A stretch of 64,000 nt of DNA, from contig OZ038450.1 of NCBI GenBank assembly GCA_964036195.1, forward strand, positions 9,364,701-9,428,700, given 5' to 3'. Below are positions 33,190-49,842 of this stretch, one piece after another. How positions within the stretch are numbered: position 1 is the stretch's first letter; the number at the start of each line of letters is the position of its first letter. This stretch comes from Sphaerolaimus hirsutus (Eukaryota; Nematoda; Chromadorea; Monhysterida; Sphaerolaimidae). Below the pieces are notes generated by a model. The model did no database searches, had not been told where the DNA came from, and saw nothing but the letters and a program-made list of their open reading frames with translations. The position numbers and the translations under genes were made by a program.

Positions 33190-34022
33190 TTAGATGGTAA
33201 TGTTGCACGGCACACTCAAATTATCAGTTGCAGTTTGAACACTTTTTCAAGGGCGGAATTCAAAAGGGCGGAATTAAAATCGGGGGTGGAATTCAAAAAC
33301 GTCCGAACCGCCCTCAATTTCAATTCCGCACATGAAACGTTCGAACACTTTGACGATGGCGGAATTGCCTCGAATTGTGCAGGGGCAGAATTAATTCGGA
33401 AAGGGCGGAAAGCGCAAAGCGTTTGCACAATGTCCGCACTCTTTTTATGCATGGCGGAATTGCCTCGAATTGTGCACGGGCCGAATTAATTCGGAAAGCG
33501 CAAAGCGTTTGAACAATGTCCGCACTCTTTTGAGTGTGCGGTGCGCCATCTAGGCAAGGAAACATTGGGACACTTTCTAGAGGGTGGAATTCAGTTTAAG
33601 TTTACACAAATATGCCACACGGTGAACTTCAATATCTTTAAAACAAGTGGATATTACTAAAAAATTTCTCTAATCATTTTTGAAGACAAAGCCTAGATCT
33701 ACCTATAAAATTTTTTTCACAAATATATTTGGCAAGATAAGTGAGATGTGTTTCTCACAACAACCTTCTCTAATGGGTGGAATTGAAAGTCAAGGGCGGA
33801 ATTGAAAGTGTCCCAATCATTTTGAAACTTGCTGCGTGGAAATGTTATGACACGCAAATCAGCGAAAAGTGTACGAATTCGTCCGGACTCAGTTCGAATG
33901 TCCAAAAAATGCCCTAAAAATCCTTTAAAATATCGTTCGAACTGCACTTGGAGTTCCGCCTTGGCGGAACTCAAAAACGTTCGAACTGCACTTGAAAATT
34001 TTGAGTGTGCGGTGCGCCAATT
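33190..34022. repeat. GGCGGAATT-word elements
   Basis: Two units end in GAGTGTGCGGTGCGCCA at about 33553 and 34019. The words GGGCGGAATTCAAAA and CGTTCGAAC recur throughout. Related sequence is at 50331-50522. Confidence 0.6.
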
Positions 34023-35313
34023 GATCATATGCTTTAAGGGGGGAATGGTTCAATGGGCCTACACACACTAGTTTTCCGCGTGACTTTCATGGGAAAACTC
34101 AATTTAGTTTTCCCATTGTGCAGGCAACAGATGCAAGAGGCCGCCATTTGCAATTTTTTTACAATGATCCCTTTGTGACACCCATTTGGGAAAACTGTGA
34201 AAAAATGGTGAAAGTTTAATGAGTTTTGCACCATAAAAAAATTGATTTCCGGAACGTTATTTATGTTGCATGTTATACACTATGTGAAACTGTATATATA
34301 TGTACATTTTTGTGCTTCCAGTTACTTTTGTTCTTTTTTAAATAATTTTTGAAAATCATGAATATAATAACTTTTATAAAATCATTGGTTACTTTGTAAT
34401 ACTTGTAAATTGAGAGCCGTTTTTTTGAGAGCGTACAGTTTTTTTTTCTCTTTTATTTGATACTAATCACACACTGTCATTACCACAGTTTGAAAAATGA
34501 ATGAATTTAACATGTGTGACATAAAAAAAATCAATAAACTTTTAATCACTTGGCAATCAGCTGCAATTTTTTCACATGAGGCACAGCATGTATTCAGTAT
34601 ATCGTCAAAAAAAAGGTGATATATCTACACCATAAAAAAACAAAAAAAAGTATTTTTCAATTTCTTTTACTAAAACATGTCCTAAAAATCGAATTTTTTA
34701 CCCTGAGCGCTCATTAGACTTTTATCGAAAGACAAAAATATGCAGGAACACATGAAATCTAAATCAAGCTTTAATCACGAACTCAACTAATTGTATAGTT
34801 GAAAAGCTAAAATATTTAGTTTTCCCATGTTGCATGCAGAAGGTGAAAAATAATTTACACTTAGTAGTAAAATTTTCATTTAGCTTTTCACTTATTACCA
34901 ATTCATGCAGCACACACATGAACAATCAAAACCTGTCATAAAAAATTATAAAAATTCAACAATTTCGCCAATTTATCCACGGCAGAACCCCCTCTGGAGG
35001 CTTCATCCACTCCTTTAGTTTCTCTCTCAACCCTCTGTGGTCATGCTCGCGTCGTTGATCACCATGTTGCATGTTATCCAGCCCGTCATACGCATCCCTC
35101 CAGTCCAACTGCATTATTTAGCATACATTCTTTGTAAAAAAACATGTCAAAACAGTGATAAATGTAAAACAAAAACAAAACAAACTGTATGGTTGCAAAG
35201 CATTTGTTCATCTGGAGTGTGCAGCGGTGCTTTCTCATTCCCCATCTGGTAGCAGTCACAAACTGTGTAAAATCACCGTGTAAAATGGCAAGTGTCATGC
35301 AAGGTGTCAAAAC

Positions 35314-35586
35314 TAGGGTGTCAACTTTCCATTTTCCGTTTATGCTTTCCACAGGCAAATTTTTTTCCATTTCCGCTTCCATTTTCTGGCTCACTTGTCT
35401 GCTTTTCAAAAAAAAATTCATTTTCCAGCTCAATTTTCTCTTTCTCAAGTATTTCTGTTTCAGTGAAACTGGTAAACATGCATGCAAGTTCTCAATTTTG
35501 TAAATTTTTGTATTTCCAGCATAATCACAGCAAATTTTTCAATTTTCATTCCCGTTTTCTGCCAAAAAGTTTTTGTTGACACCCTA
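35314..35586. mobile_element. TAGGGTGTCAA MITE, TTTTCC word
   Basis: TAGGGTGTCAACTTTCC is mirrored by GTTGACACCCTA; the inside is TTTCCATTTTCCG words. It is the opposite orientation of the 54968-55560 family. No clean duplication. Confidence 0.7.
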
Positions 35587-36651
35587 AGTATCACTGAATA
35601 AAATTCTTTGAAGTTGTAGTAACGTGTGCCGCTGTCTGAAATGTATGATTTTTACAAAAAATGCCAAAAATACCATGTCAAAGTTCAGTTGAGTTTTCCT
35701 AACATGACGTTATTTGTGCTTAACTACTATTTCTTTACTGTCACCATGGTTGTCACCATGAAAACCATGTGAAAACTCAAAAATTTGAAAAAATTATTAC
35801 TCATTTAATACATATCGTTAAGTGCCTATCTCTCTACACAAAATAGAGGAAAAAATTCTGCATAAGACCTCCAAATTTCACATCTCTGGTCCATTCATGT
35901 CTCGTTTAAAGATACTTTTTCAAAGTGGCCACCTGTGTGAAAACTCACCAATATGGCGACAAAAATGGCGACATTTTGACACCATTTTTGTCGCCATGGC
36001 GACAGTTTTCCACAGATGCTTGCATATTGTGAAAACTGCCGACACGTGTGGCGACATTTCTTGTCGCCACCTGTCGCCACCTGTCGCCATGTGTTGCCAG
36101 TTTTCACAATGTGTATGCATACTGTTCCCATAATGACAGACAAAGTGGAAAACTGCTTCATGCATTGCAAAAACTGCTATTGAGCCAAGGAATATTGTCA
36201 ACATGCTGGCACATTGTGAAAACTCAACATGCATTTTTTTAAACAGTGCAAACAGTGTTATTTGTAATTACTGGTGAATGAGAATAGCAGTGTTTACTTT
36301 TGAAGTCATTTGATTTAAGTTTGTTTAATTCATTTGGAAATTGGTTTAGCAAGTAGTTTGTGAAGTACTTAGTTAAGTAGTTAAATGTTGTGCAATTAGT
36401 GAGTAACTAGTTCCTATCTTGTTAAACATTGATATAGTTTCATACACACTTGCAAATTTCCAATACAGTCACTTATTCAATCTCATTCACTTTTCAAAGT
36501 TTGTGCAATACAATTACAGCTATGAAAAGCTCAAGAAATATGGTCAAAATACAATAATCATGTTTTTGTTTGTAATGTTTGTGTTCCCATTACATTTTTC
36601 AAAATTCTGATCCTAATGCATGATTCCATTTACTATGGCATTATTCACATA

Positions 36652-37060
36652 CCATAATTCCTCAAAATACCCCCAGGGGGTTTTATTTTTCAGAGTGGAA
36701 AATTTGAGGGGGGTATTTCGAGGGGGGGGGTTATTATTTCATCAGAAATTTTCAGGAAATTCATAGTAAACAGTATGCTTTTTCATACCCAAAACTGGTA
36801 ATAAACATGGGTAAATAGGATATATCGGGACATATCGGGTATTTAGACGTACATCTGTACACATATTAACGTATATGTGTATCTGCGATGCAAATTGGCA
36901 TCAATAAATACATCATGTACATTGCATACATGATGTATATCATTCCAGTCAGGGGGTATTTTGAGGGGGGGGGTATTTTTTCCTCAGCAGGAAAACACCT
37001 GGGGGTATTTTGAGGGGGGGTTAATGCAAGGGGGGGGGGGTGTAATTCAAGGAAATATGG
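36652..37060. mobile_element. TA-class CCGTATT element
   Basis: It runs CCATAATTCCTCAAAATACC to ATTCAAGGAAATATGG with TA flanks, nested in the 3.7-kb element. Confidence 0.7.
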
Positions 37061-37352
37061 TACATTATTCTCAAAAACATTCATTGCTGTCTTTTTACAA
37101 TTGTATTGTCTGCAATATTTCTCTCATATGTAAAAAGTAAAATGGAAAACAACAGGTGTGTACATGATATTTTTCTTAAAAATATACAATGAAAAACAGG
37201 AACAAATATCAAGCATGAAAAATTAACAAAATCAAAAACAAATATATCACATGTAAAGCACAAAAATAGTAAATATGTATCTGATAAAGCATGATGTCAG
37301 TACTTTCACAGATTAAACTGTGTTGATACAACATCACATTTGTTCACATTGC

Positions 37353-37386
37353 CCTCCTCCACCTCCTCCTCCTCCTCCTCCTCCTC
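37353..37386. repeat. (CTC)n microsatellite
   Basis: About eleven CTC/CCT triplets with one interruption, inside the 34055-37766 element. Confidence 0.85.
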
Positions 37387-38177
37387 TGTCTGCATGTCAA
37401 AAATGGCTGTGGTTAATTGCTAGTTCAACAGAGTTGCTTACACAGCAAAGTTTGGCAGTTTTCACTTATTGCATTCACATGTCAAAAATTCAATATAGTT
37501 GTCCATGGTGACAATGGCGACAATGGCGACATGTCGCCATGTGGTATGGCGACATTCAGGAAGTGTTGCCATACCACATGGCGACATTTTCCATTCAGTT
37601 TTCCCCTATTGCATTCATGTTGGGAAAAATTGTGACTTGCCGAAACCAAAACAAATTTATTTTTACCTCTAAATTTTACTTCATGCAAGATGGGAAAACT
37701 GAATGGCGACATGTCGCCATTTGAGTTTTCCCAAGCGTCACGCGGAAAACTAGTGTGTGTGGGCACAATGGGGTGGAATTATTTTTTCCTCACTCATTTT
37801 CTTTCGGGGGGAATTATTCTAGCAAATACAGCACTTTCTATTTGGCTGAATGATTTCAGATACCGTGTATCGATTGTCGGGAAAAACGGTTGGGTTTAGT
37901 GAATTTCGTATTGTACATGGTGATGGTGATAGTGTTTGTTGTTTGGTTGTGATCTGCCTAAAATGTTTGTTTTCTGTGCTCACGTTTTTGAATCGTTTCG
38001 AAACCCGAGTCATATCAACGGATCGGGTCACGTATGTAATCTTGGCGCTACTTCAAGTTTATATTGGATACAGTTGGATACAATTCGATATCGTATTAAC
38101 GAGCGTAAAAACGCAGGATTTACGTCCGCATCGCCGATAATGGCCGCGAAATGCATATAAGCAACCGGAAATGATCG

Positions 38178-38212
38178 TTAATGGCGGTCCGCACGCTAGT
38201 TGACAGATGTAT
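38178..38212. repeat. solo element terminus upstream of Rab18
   Basis: GGCGGTCCGCACGCTAGTTG after AAT matches the left ends of the 3-bp-duplication class. No partner was found. It lies about 160 bases before the Rab18 start codon. Confidence 0.5.
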
Positions 38213-38351
38213 GTGTACAAACGGGCCTATTAGAACGGCTGTTTTGACACTTTGCCAAGATTACATACGGGGACGGGAATTTCCATTTCAACAACACTTG
38301 GTACGACTGTCACATTCGAAGAAAAAAATAAAATTCCCCTCGTGTTGCATG

Positions 38352-41919
<3,568 letters not shown>

Positions 41920-42160
41920 ATGTTGCCATTTCACAGAGTTGTGGCTGTAAATATTTGTGCTTATGTCTGTAGCTGATTGACGGGAGAATTTTTTTATGTG
42001 AACTTCTTTGTTCATTGCTTTCAATACGCAGTTTATGGTACAGTCTTCGTGGTCCGGAATTTTCTTATGTTCGTGTAATTATATAAATATTTATTTCTAC
42101 AGAGAGTTTCTTAAAAATAGAGCTGATGCCTTCCTATCCTACTTCCATGTAGACTATATA

Positions 42161-42377
42161 GGGGCCACACACGCTGGTTGACATCGCAAATTCGTGTCAA
42201 CTCCATGTCAACTAAATAACATACTTTGTTTTCTAGCATAGTACTTAATAGAAACAATGGAAATTAAGTGGCATGATGTAAAATTAATTATGCTCTATCA
42301 GATAGGAAAGTTGAAATGACATTATTCCGTTTATTTAGTTGACACAAATTCATTTGACATTTAGCGTGTGTGGCGCC
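42161..42377. mobile_element. 217-bp MITE, GTCAACT word
   Basis: GGGGCCACACACGCTGGTTG and the right end TTAGCGTGTGTGGCGCC are inverted, with ATA on both sides. GTCAACT words lie inside. Confidence 0.8.
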
Positions 42378-43082
42378 ATACGGATGATTAATTCTACGAA
42401 TTTCGGCCCCGTTTGCGACGCCGTTGACTGTACCTGACCCATATCTGCTTTCTGTTTATACTGCCTCAGCTAGTCCCGCCACTGCGGCGTAATTAAAAGG
42501 CAAACAAACATTTCCATGTATTTTATTTGCAAGTTCTGAATTTTCTTCGCCATTCTTTGTCGTCACAAGCCTATCAGCCTTAAAATTCAGCTGCTTTTGA
42601 AATTACGTAGTTCGATGATCTTCCGGTGCAAGTTTACTGTTCGACCTTTCGATTCCACGCCGATATAATGTGCAAAATGGTTGACAAAAATAGCGTTTAA
42701 AAATAGCAAATATCTTCGTAATCACTTTCCGTATTACGTTGCATATCCACGGCTATAATCCATTGGTGCAAAGTACCGCTATTTCACTTCCATTGTATTG
42801 AATTGTGTCACTGGTTTTGATAATATTCACATTCGAGATACATAACACTACTAAAACACCTTAATGAATTATATTTGTGTATTTTTGATAGATTTGCATG
42901 ATAAATCTACGTTTCAGGTTACTAGATCACGCGTGGAGATTGCCGTAATATTCACATTTTCCGCTTTTTTTCATCAAAATGTACACCATCACAAACAAGC
43001 TTTTAAACAAAAACATAATACCTACATATATATATCTTTCAAGAGAAAAATCAGCAATAAACTTTATTTGCATGCTTTTCAT
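42378..43082. other. unassigned sequence downstream of Rab18
   Basis: No repeat family or gene is recognised. Confidence 0.3.
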
Positions 43083-43084
43083 TA

Positions 43085-43600
43085 GGGATGGCCGGAGGTA
43101 AAAAATTCATGCATTAGAACCGGGTTTCGAACAGCAGTTGAAATTTTCAGCACCGATTCATAAAATATTTTGCATTCTTTTGTGCGCGAGCGCGCAACTT
43201 CACATACAGATAAACATCGAGTTGTTTTCATTGGTTTCGTTGTATTTTTAGTGGCAAACCGTTCATTTCTGCATGGTACCACATAATAAACCATGGTAGT
43301 GCAGTAAATGAACTGCTCCCCACCCAAGTTTGGCAGTCACTTTGTTATTAGACTGTTCAAATCTACTTGCGAGTGCATTTACACGGAACAAAATGCCTGG
43401 CGCTTGGCGCTAGCGCCAAAGCAAAAAGCGCCATGGCGCTTGGCGCCATTTTTCTCTGGCGCTAGGGGTCGGAAAAGCGCCATGGCGCTTCTGGTGCTTG
43501 GCGCCATTTTTCTCTGGCGCTAGGGGTCGAAAAAGCGCCATGGCGCTGGCGCCAAAGTTCTGGCGCTTTTCACATCACTACTCGCGAACACTAACCATCT
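43085..43600. repeat. eroded TAGGGATGGCC element with a GGCGC array
   Basis: TAGGGATGGCCGGAGG begins at 43083 and ccatctctgtcc lies at 43595. The GGCGC array 43398-43579 ends GCGCTTTTCACATCACTA but lacks its left terminus. Confidence 0.6.
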
Positions 43601-44732
43601 CTGTCCTGTAAAAAATGTTCTGCTAAGATGTGAATATTGCAGAGGATTGGGTTTGAGGGTCACAGCAGGCGAAGGAAAGGAAAATTTATATCATTGCTTT
43701 TGTATTCAGATAGTAAATATTTGTAGGGAATTATCATGGCAAATTGTGCTGTAAAAAGGCGGCGGGAATTATGGAAACTTGGCTGTTGTCTATCCCGGTG
43801 CATTTTGCTTTTGCTGGTGCTAGGAACTAAGGGCATCCTCGAAAAAGGGAATTGCATGGCACCCGGTGCCCACCTCTGAATATTGCAATGGCAGTACATC
43901 AGCATATTTTAAGCACTACAGCTTCATTTGCAACATCATTCAACACTTTTGCATCTGAACGTCGTTCGTCGACTCGTGGGCAAGCTTTGAAACGGAACCA
44001 GGAACCAGTTGACATTTGGTGTCGTTGTCAACTGGTGTTTTTAGCCAAATTATGAAACCTAGCCGGCCAACCAGGTAAAATAACCCGAATTTTGTTAACA
44101 TAATAAGCTATTTCCTCCCATCCGGTGGCTTCATTGAAAGGCCTTGTCATATAGACTAGCGACTTCGTTGTTGTTCGGTACCGCACCAATAGACATTACG
44201 TTTCCCTGTATGACAACTGATTCCGACACCACCTGAAATTTTTTTTCACTTGACAACTTTACCCTATATCTTCGAAAAAGTCCCCAACCCCCATATTTAA
44301 TTTATGCCCTCCACGCAAGGCACCATGACACGCGTGTGGTATTTGTGCCAGACTCCCACGAGTGGGGGGGGGGGGGACTTAATCGAGGATATACCGTGCA
44401 AAAAGGTTTGAAACGTTTTGCCCGTCAGTGTGCTTGGAATTCAAAGATTTGTCGGTTTTTTTACACAGCAGTAGGTAGGCGGACGGGCCTTACCCCCGAA
44501 CTTGATACAAATTCAACATTAACGAGTTTTCAATTATTTTACACGGTACAGTTGCATAATGCGCTCCCAAAATGTCCATTTCCGCTTTTTTGGGCAGTAA
44601 GTGCTTGTTGCAACTGTTTCACTGATGGAGATGGTTTTTGTTTCCCATTAACGCTCACTTGCACAATGGGTTTTCACTTAACGCAGGTGTTTGATGAGTT
44701 TCTGAAAATGTGGGTTGACCATAGGTCACGAT
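43601..44732. other. mostly unassigned, with two repeat fragments
   Basis: At 43920-44040 is part of the MITE type seen at 58398-58675 (gaacgtcgttcgtcgactcg, ccagttgacatttggtgtcg). At 44265-44396 is a short CCCTATATCTTCGAAAA/CGAGGATATACCG repeat. The rest is unassigned. Confidence 0.4.
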
Positions 44733-46086
44733 TAGTGATGTAAAGGCACCGGGGCACCGGTGCCCCGGTGCTGGGCACCGAAGGGCACCAGCACCGGTGC
44801 TGGTGCGGTGCCATTGCAATTTCAGGGGTGCCATGCAGGTGCCGGTGCCATTTTTTTCAGAATAGCACCGGTGCCGGTGCGGTGCGGTGCCATTTTTTTG
44901 CCGGTGCCAAAGGTGCTAGCACCAGGCCAAAGTAAAAGGCACCGGGAAAGGCACCGACCAAGGCTTCATGTGCAGTGCAATTTTGTCAATAATATGTGCT
45001 TATTCACATTTCAAAATACAGCGATATATTTACCCAACCGTTTTTGCCTTTTTTGTAAACCTCCCATCAAATAAATATACCGTATTACCTCGAATTATCC
45101 CCCCTTGAATTAACCCCCCCCTCGAATTAACCCCCCCTCAAAATAGGCTGGGGAAATAATAAACCCCCCCCCTCGAAATACCCCCCCCCTTCGGAATGGT
45201 GTACGTCATGTACGCAATGTACATGATGTATATTACTGTTAATTTGCATTGCAGCTACACATAAAAACGTAGATAGCTACACAAACTACTCTATGTCCAA
45301 ATATATCCTGTTTGGACACATTTATTACCTATTTTGGGTACGCAAATGCCTACTATTTACTACGATCCTTACGAAAATTTCTGACGAAATAATAAGACCC
45401 CCCCTCGAATAAACCCCCCCCCCCTCGAATTAACCCCCCCTCAAATTTTGCTGGCGAAATAATAAACCCCCATGGGGGTATTTCGAGGTAATACGGTACC
45501 TACTGTGAAATCCATTATACCTGATACGTGATCTGATGAGTGAATCTAAAATTTTGTTGAATTTTGAATCATGTTTATATTTTATATTTATCTTACTTGT
45601 TTGTTCAAAATTTGTTGGCAGTTTACAACAGAGATCGTTCCATTCTCTGTACAGCAACGACTCCGATCAGTAGACAATAGTGGCTATGGACATTGCAGTG
45701 AATTAAATATTCTATCTTTCATTTGTAGCCATTGTAATTGCTTCATAAAAGTGATTGCCACATCATTCTGATCATTTTCAGTGCTCAACCATCAAAATCG
45801 GTTGAAAGTTCATGGAATTATGCACTTCCAAAGGTGAGACCACTGAGAAACTGCCCGATATTTACTTCAGAAATTCCAGCCCGGTGCGGTGCCTTTCGGT
45901 GCTAGCACCGGCAACCCGCCGGTGCCCTTCGGTGCCGGTGCCATTTTTTCCAAAAGGCACCGGTGCCGGTGCGGTGCGGTGCCATTTTCTGGCCGGTGCC
46001 CCAGGGTGCCAGGTGCCCTTTTCATGCGTTGGCAAAGGTGCCGGTGCGGTGCGGTGCTATTTTTCCCGGTGCCTTTAACATCACTA
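44733..46086. mobile_element. 1.35-kb hAT-like element, GGCACC/GGTGCC word
   Basis: It runs TAGTGATGTAAAGGCACCGG to GGTGCCTTTAACATCACTA with a perfect 8-bp duplication GTCACGAT (44725-44732, 46087-46094). The two arms (to about 44955, and from about 45880) are GGCACC, GGTGCC and GGTGCGGTGC words. A CCGTATT element is nested at 45080-45496. Confidence 0.9.
45080..45496. mobile_element. TA-class CCGTATT element
   Basis: CCGTATTACCTCGAATTATC to TTTCGAGGTAATACGG with TA flanks and C-runs. Confidence 0.8.
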
Positions 46087-46110
46087 GTCACGATGCGGCG
46101 GTATCGACCT

Positions 46111-46471
46111 GGGGGCAGTCCCAGACCCTGCTAAGTTAAGAGTAAAGTGTCAAATGCCATGTAAAATGTCAATCAAAACGAAAAGGAAAATTTTTATTAC
46201 TGAACTCTGCATGACAATTGACACTGCGTGATACTTTACATTACATTTGACACTTTACTTTACACTTTACAGGGTTGGCACCTTGGGGCAGTCCCGCACC
46301 CTGTAAAGTGTAAGGTCAAGTATCAAATGTAAAGTCATGTAAAATATTAAAATAAAAAAGTGATTATAATACTAATTTTGCGACACTGTCAGAATTGACA
46401 AATCTGTATTTTATGACGTTTTACATGACATTTGACACTTGTCTTGACACATTCCAGGGTGCGGCACTGAT
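46111..46471. mobile_element. two GGCAGTCCC MITEs in tandem, AAAGTGTC word
   Basis: The first (about 46111-46272) begins GGGGCAGTCCCAGACCCTG and ends TTACAGGGTTGGCACC. The second (about 46277-46471) begins GGGGCAGTCCCGCACCCTGT and ends CCAGGGTGCGGCACTG. Confidence 0.7.
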
Positions 46472-46517
46472 ACCTAGTTTTTATTTTACACATACCGCGA
46501 TCATTTCATTTGCGGGC

Positions 46518-47262
46518 CAGAGTTGCGAAAGTGTATTTACACTTACCCGAAATACCCGGGTAAATGGGTATTTATATTTACACTTACACTTACACTTTCA
46601 TAAAATACCCATACACTTTTTTTACACTTTCCTGGGCAAAATACCCGGGTACAGAAAGTGTATTTTTTCTTTTAGATGGCCCTGTTTTATGCTTTTGAGA
46701 AAGCATAAAATAGGGTCATGTACAAAAAATGCATTGCATGTAGAACATATGGCAAATGTACATACTAGCCTTTGATCTACAACCATTGATCAGTACTCCT
46801 GGTATTCTACAGTTTCATCATACTTTTGTAAAATGGACAAGATCAATGGAAGTTCACTTACTTTTGCATTGACATTTGCTGCATGTCCATTCTTGCATTT
46901 AAACAGTGTGTATTGCATTGCTTAATCAGTAAAATATCAACACTGAAAAACTGCCATTATTAGGGAACTTCATACCACTACAGTATTTGTTACAGTCCGA
47001 AATGTTTCATAAAAGGCTGTAAAATGTGAAATAATGCATGAAAATGATAAATAAATTGATCTAAAGGTGACAACAGCGGTGTTTTCTAATGCTCAACAGT
47101 GAGAGCTCTTTCTAAAAAAATGTTTTACACTTACACTTTTTTTACACTTTCCTAGGTATTTTTAAAATACCTTACACTTTTGGTATCCATACTCAAAATT
47201 TGGAAAGTGTATTTACACTTACACTTACACTTTCCAAAAATACCGGTATTTTAACAACTCTG
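46518..47262. mobile_element. 745-bp hAT-like element, TTACACTT word
   Basis: It runs CAGAGTTGCGAAAGTGTATT to TTTTAACAACTCTG and is flanked by TTGCGGGC on both sides (46510-46517, 47263-47270). TTACACTTACACTT words fill both ends; the middle is unique. Confidence 0.9.
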
Positions 47263-47270
47263 TTGCGGGC

Positions 47271-47966
47271 TACACATTTTAACATTTTATTTACCTAATA
47301 CCCAAATTTGTTTTCTTGCATGACTTTTAAACATAAAATTACCTACCGCCGACTTCGGCGAATTGTCGCTCTGCATTTGCTAAGTGCACGCAAATTTATG
47401 CTGGCCCATTTTCATTCTTCGCCTAAGGTGATTCATTTTATTTAGGTAGCTACAAATGTCATAAAAGTTTTTTTAAGTATAATAAAGAAGTGATTTTCAA
47501 AACATGCATTCAGCGGGGAAACTTTTCTCCTAATGCATCGCATTGTGATTTTAGTTGACATTGTTTTTTTCCTTGGTTTTAGTTGTTTGTGATTGACTAT
47601 CGATGCTTGTTTCATTAGCTATTCAGTGTGCTTTGAATGATTAAGAAATGCCGCTAAACAAAATAAAATACCGTATCGGTGTTTATGTAGGTAATTTTTA
47701 TATTATGATTCTCTGTGAGAACCAGTGCCAGTGTAGTTAGGTAAGTTAATTCAAGAGAATACGTCCTGATTTGAATTAGGTAGTCCTATTTGCACAAGTT
47801 GTTGGGTTCGGGTGAGACACAGGGAAGAATCTGCTTAAATACAATGCGGTTGCGCACACCATTTTACTGCCAGTAAACTCAAACATTGGTGAACTCTCAG
47901 ATAATTAACTTCAGAGTGTCAAAATAAATTTCCCAAAAAATGCTTTCCGGTTGCAAAAGTATTGAC
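47271..47966. other. unassigned sequence
   Basis: One GTAAACTC-type terminus occurs at 47851-47882. Otherwise nothing is recognised. Confidence 0.3.
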
Positions 47967-48086
47967 TAGTGATGGAAAAAGCGCCAGGAGTTTGGCGCCA
48001 AGCGCCAGTTTCCGAACCCCAGCGCCAAGCGCCAATGGCGCCACAGCAAAATAGCGCAAAATAGCCATGGCGCTTTTCCATCACTA
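47967..48086. mobile_element. 120-bp hAT-like MITE, GGCGC word
   Basis: TAGTGATGGAAAAAGCGCC is mirrored by GCGCTTTTCCATCACTA, and both flanks are GTATTGAC (47959-47966, 48087-48094). Confidence 0.95.
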
Positions 48087-48094
48087 GTATTGAC

Positions 48095-49840
48095 CATATC
48101 TATTATACCTACTCAACCCGCCCTAGTAGCGGTTATCATACGAGACGGGGCAAGGTCATTCAGTAGGTAGTGTAGTGACCGCCGCCCCGCATGATCACCT
48201 GTCATGATGATTGCCACGTGCCTGACCCACAGTTTGCATGCAGTTCGCGCCGCCGCGGTTATTGGAATGCGGCCTGATTGTAGATCTCTTCCATGCATTT
48301 ATTTATTGGGTGTTTGGCACGGATAACTGTCTATGTGTGGGTAATAGGTAAATATCTACCTTTTTATGTGTTCTGTCTGGAGTTTTACAGGCGCTGTTTG
48401 ATTACAGTCCGGGTACCGATTACCTGCATGATTAGCCTAGATTTCTAAAATAAAATACTCAAAATACAAGTAATTTAACTTCCAAAATGTGTGGCTGCAA
48501 TCGGCCTGCATTCCCTCGGTTCAATTCGAGCAGAAAATCCATTGTAAAATATTCACGAGCATCAGCTGTAGATTTAAAACCGATCATTTCAACACAGAAT
48601 CCTAGGCTGGCAGCTGAGTAGTTTTGTTTGCTCATTGCATTGGCTGGTTTGTCGCGGTCACTCAAGCTCGCAGGGTTCGGGACGCTCGAGTGAATTTTGG
48701 CAATGTGCAGAAATGAAAAGCGACTGAGCTTTCCTGTGAAAATGCCAGTTTTACTTGTCACCATTTTGCTGAGGTTTTCGGATATGGGAGAACTTTTTCA
48801 GGGTTTTTTTATGGCTGTATTTTACTTTGTATTTATTTCGTAGCTCATCCCGTCTGTATTTTTATGCTCTGCTTTTAATTCAAAAGCTGCATTAAAGTTA
48901 AATTCAGCTCTCTTCAGAGGACCATGATATCTTCATCGGCTGTGGGTGGAATGGCAACATCATAGTGCTTATAAAAACTAAAAACAACTTAAAACTGATT
49001 TATGACATTAGGTAGCATTCAAAAAATCGGTATTTAACATTTTTCAATAGGAAAACATAAATAGACTGCTTCCACATCAAGTTCGGCATCAAAACGTTTG
49101 TGTAGTTTTTTGGGTGACAACTCCAGCTGTAGGAAGATAAAATTTGGGTGATGTAGCCACACGTATAATGAGGAACGTAAATTTTGTATTTTACCAGTGC
49201 CCTAAGTGCTTTGAAACTACCACTTATTATATCTTGTGTTTCTAAATATTTATCTAAATATTAAACGCAGGTTATTAATAACGAAAGACCAAAGATTCTC
49301 GACACTCCTGCCCCCTTCAATTCATAATCTATTTCGGTTGGAACGTGAAAAGCATTGACACAAATGCATCAAATACGATGAACAGGCAAATATTGCACTT
49401 TTTATTTGCACAGATCTTTTTCAGAGTCGTTCCCTTGCCGCGCTCTTGTTGGATTTGAATTGAATCATGCCGCACGTGTGTGAAGGGCACGTCTGAACTG
49501 CACGCGTCCTTGCAAAACGCGCCGCGCGCTGAAATACCCCCGCCGCGGCCGGTGTCGCGACAACGATAAAATGTCCGTGTTGCGGATTTATTGGACATGG
49601 AATCTGAAACCTTCTGCTAAACGTATCTTTCTGCTAAGTAAGACCATGATCATGGTATTTGCCATTTGTCCAGAAGTTCCAATTTAAATATACTTTTGCC
49701 AGTGTCTTATCAATGTGTTTTTTGCATGCAGTTTATCAATATGATGCTGTTATCTTCAAAATACCTATTTGTTATGTTAATAAACTTAGTTATTTGTGGA
49801 ACAGCAGGAACAGTGAATTAAATGTTTTTTGTGCCAGTGG
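48095..49840. other. unassigned region with weak minus-strand coding signals
   Basis: No repeat family is recognised here. On the minus strand, three GC-richer patches have splice-like edges: about 48270-48195 (RIPITAAARTACKLWVRHVA before gtgatc), a 101-codon frame at 48764-48459, and 49598-49420 (CKDACSSDVPFTH). Phases and order do not assemble into a convincing gene and no family was recognised. Confidence 0.25.
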
Positions 49841-49842
49841 AG

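Larger units (their letters stand above)
34055..37766. mobile_element. 3.7-kb inverted-repeat element built on GAAAACT and TGGCGACA
   Basis: The ends GGGCCTACACACACTAGTTT and AAACTAGTGTGTGTGGGCAC are inverted and flanked by AAT. GGGAAAACT/AGTTTTCCC words are scattered along its length and GTCGCCAT/ATGGCGAC words cluster at 35950-36085 and 37505-37725. It is the same size as 78-3801. Nested inside are 35314-35586 and 36652-37060. No transposase was recognised. Confidence 0.85.

Noticed and set aside
35822-36234. Open frames of 90-104 codons on both strands
   Set aside because: They are produced by the GTCGCCAT and GAAAACT words of the 3.7-kb element.
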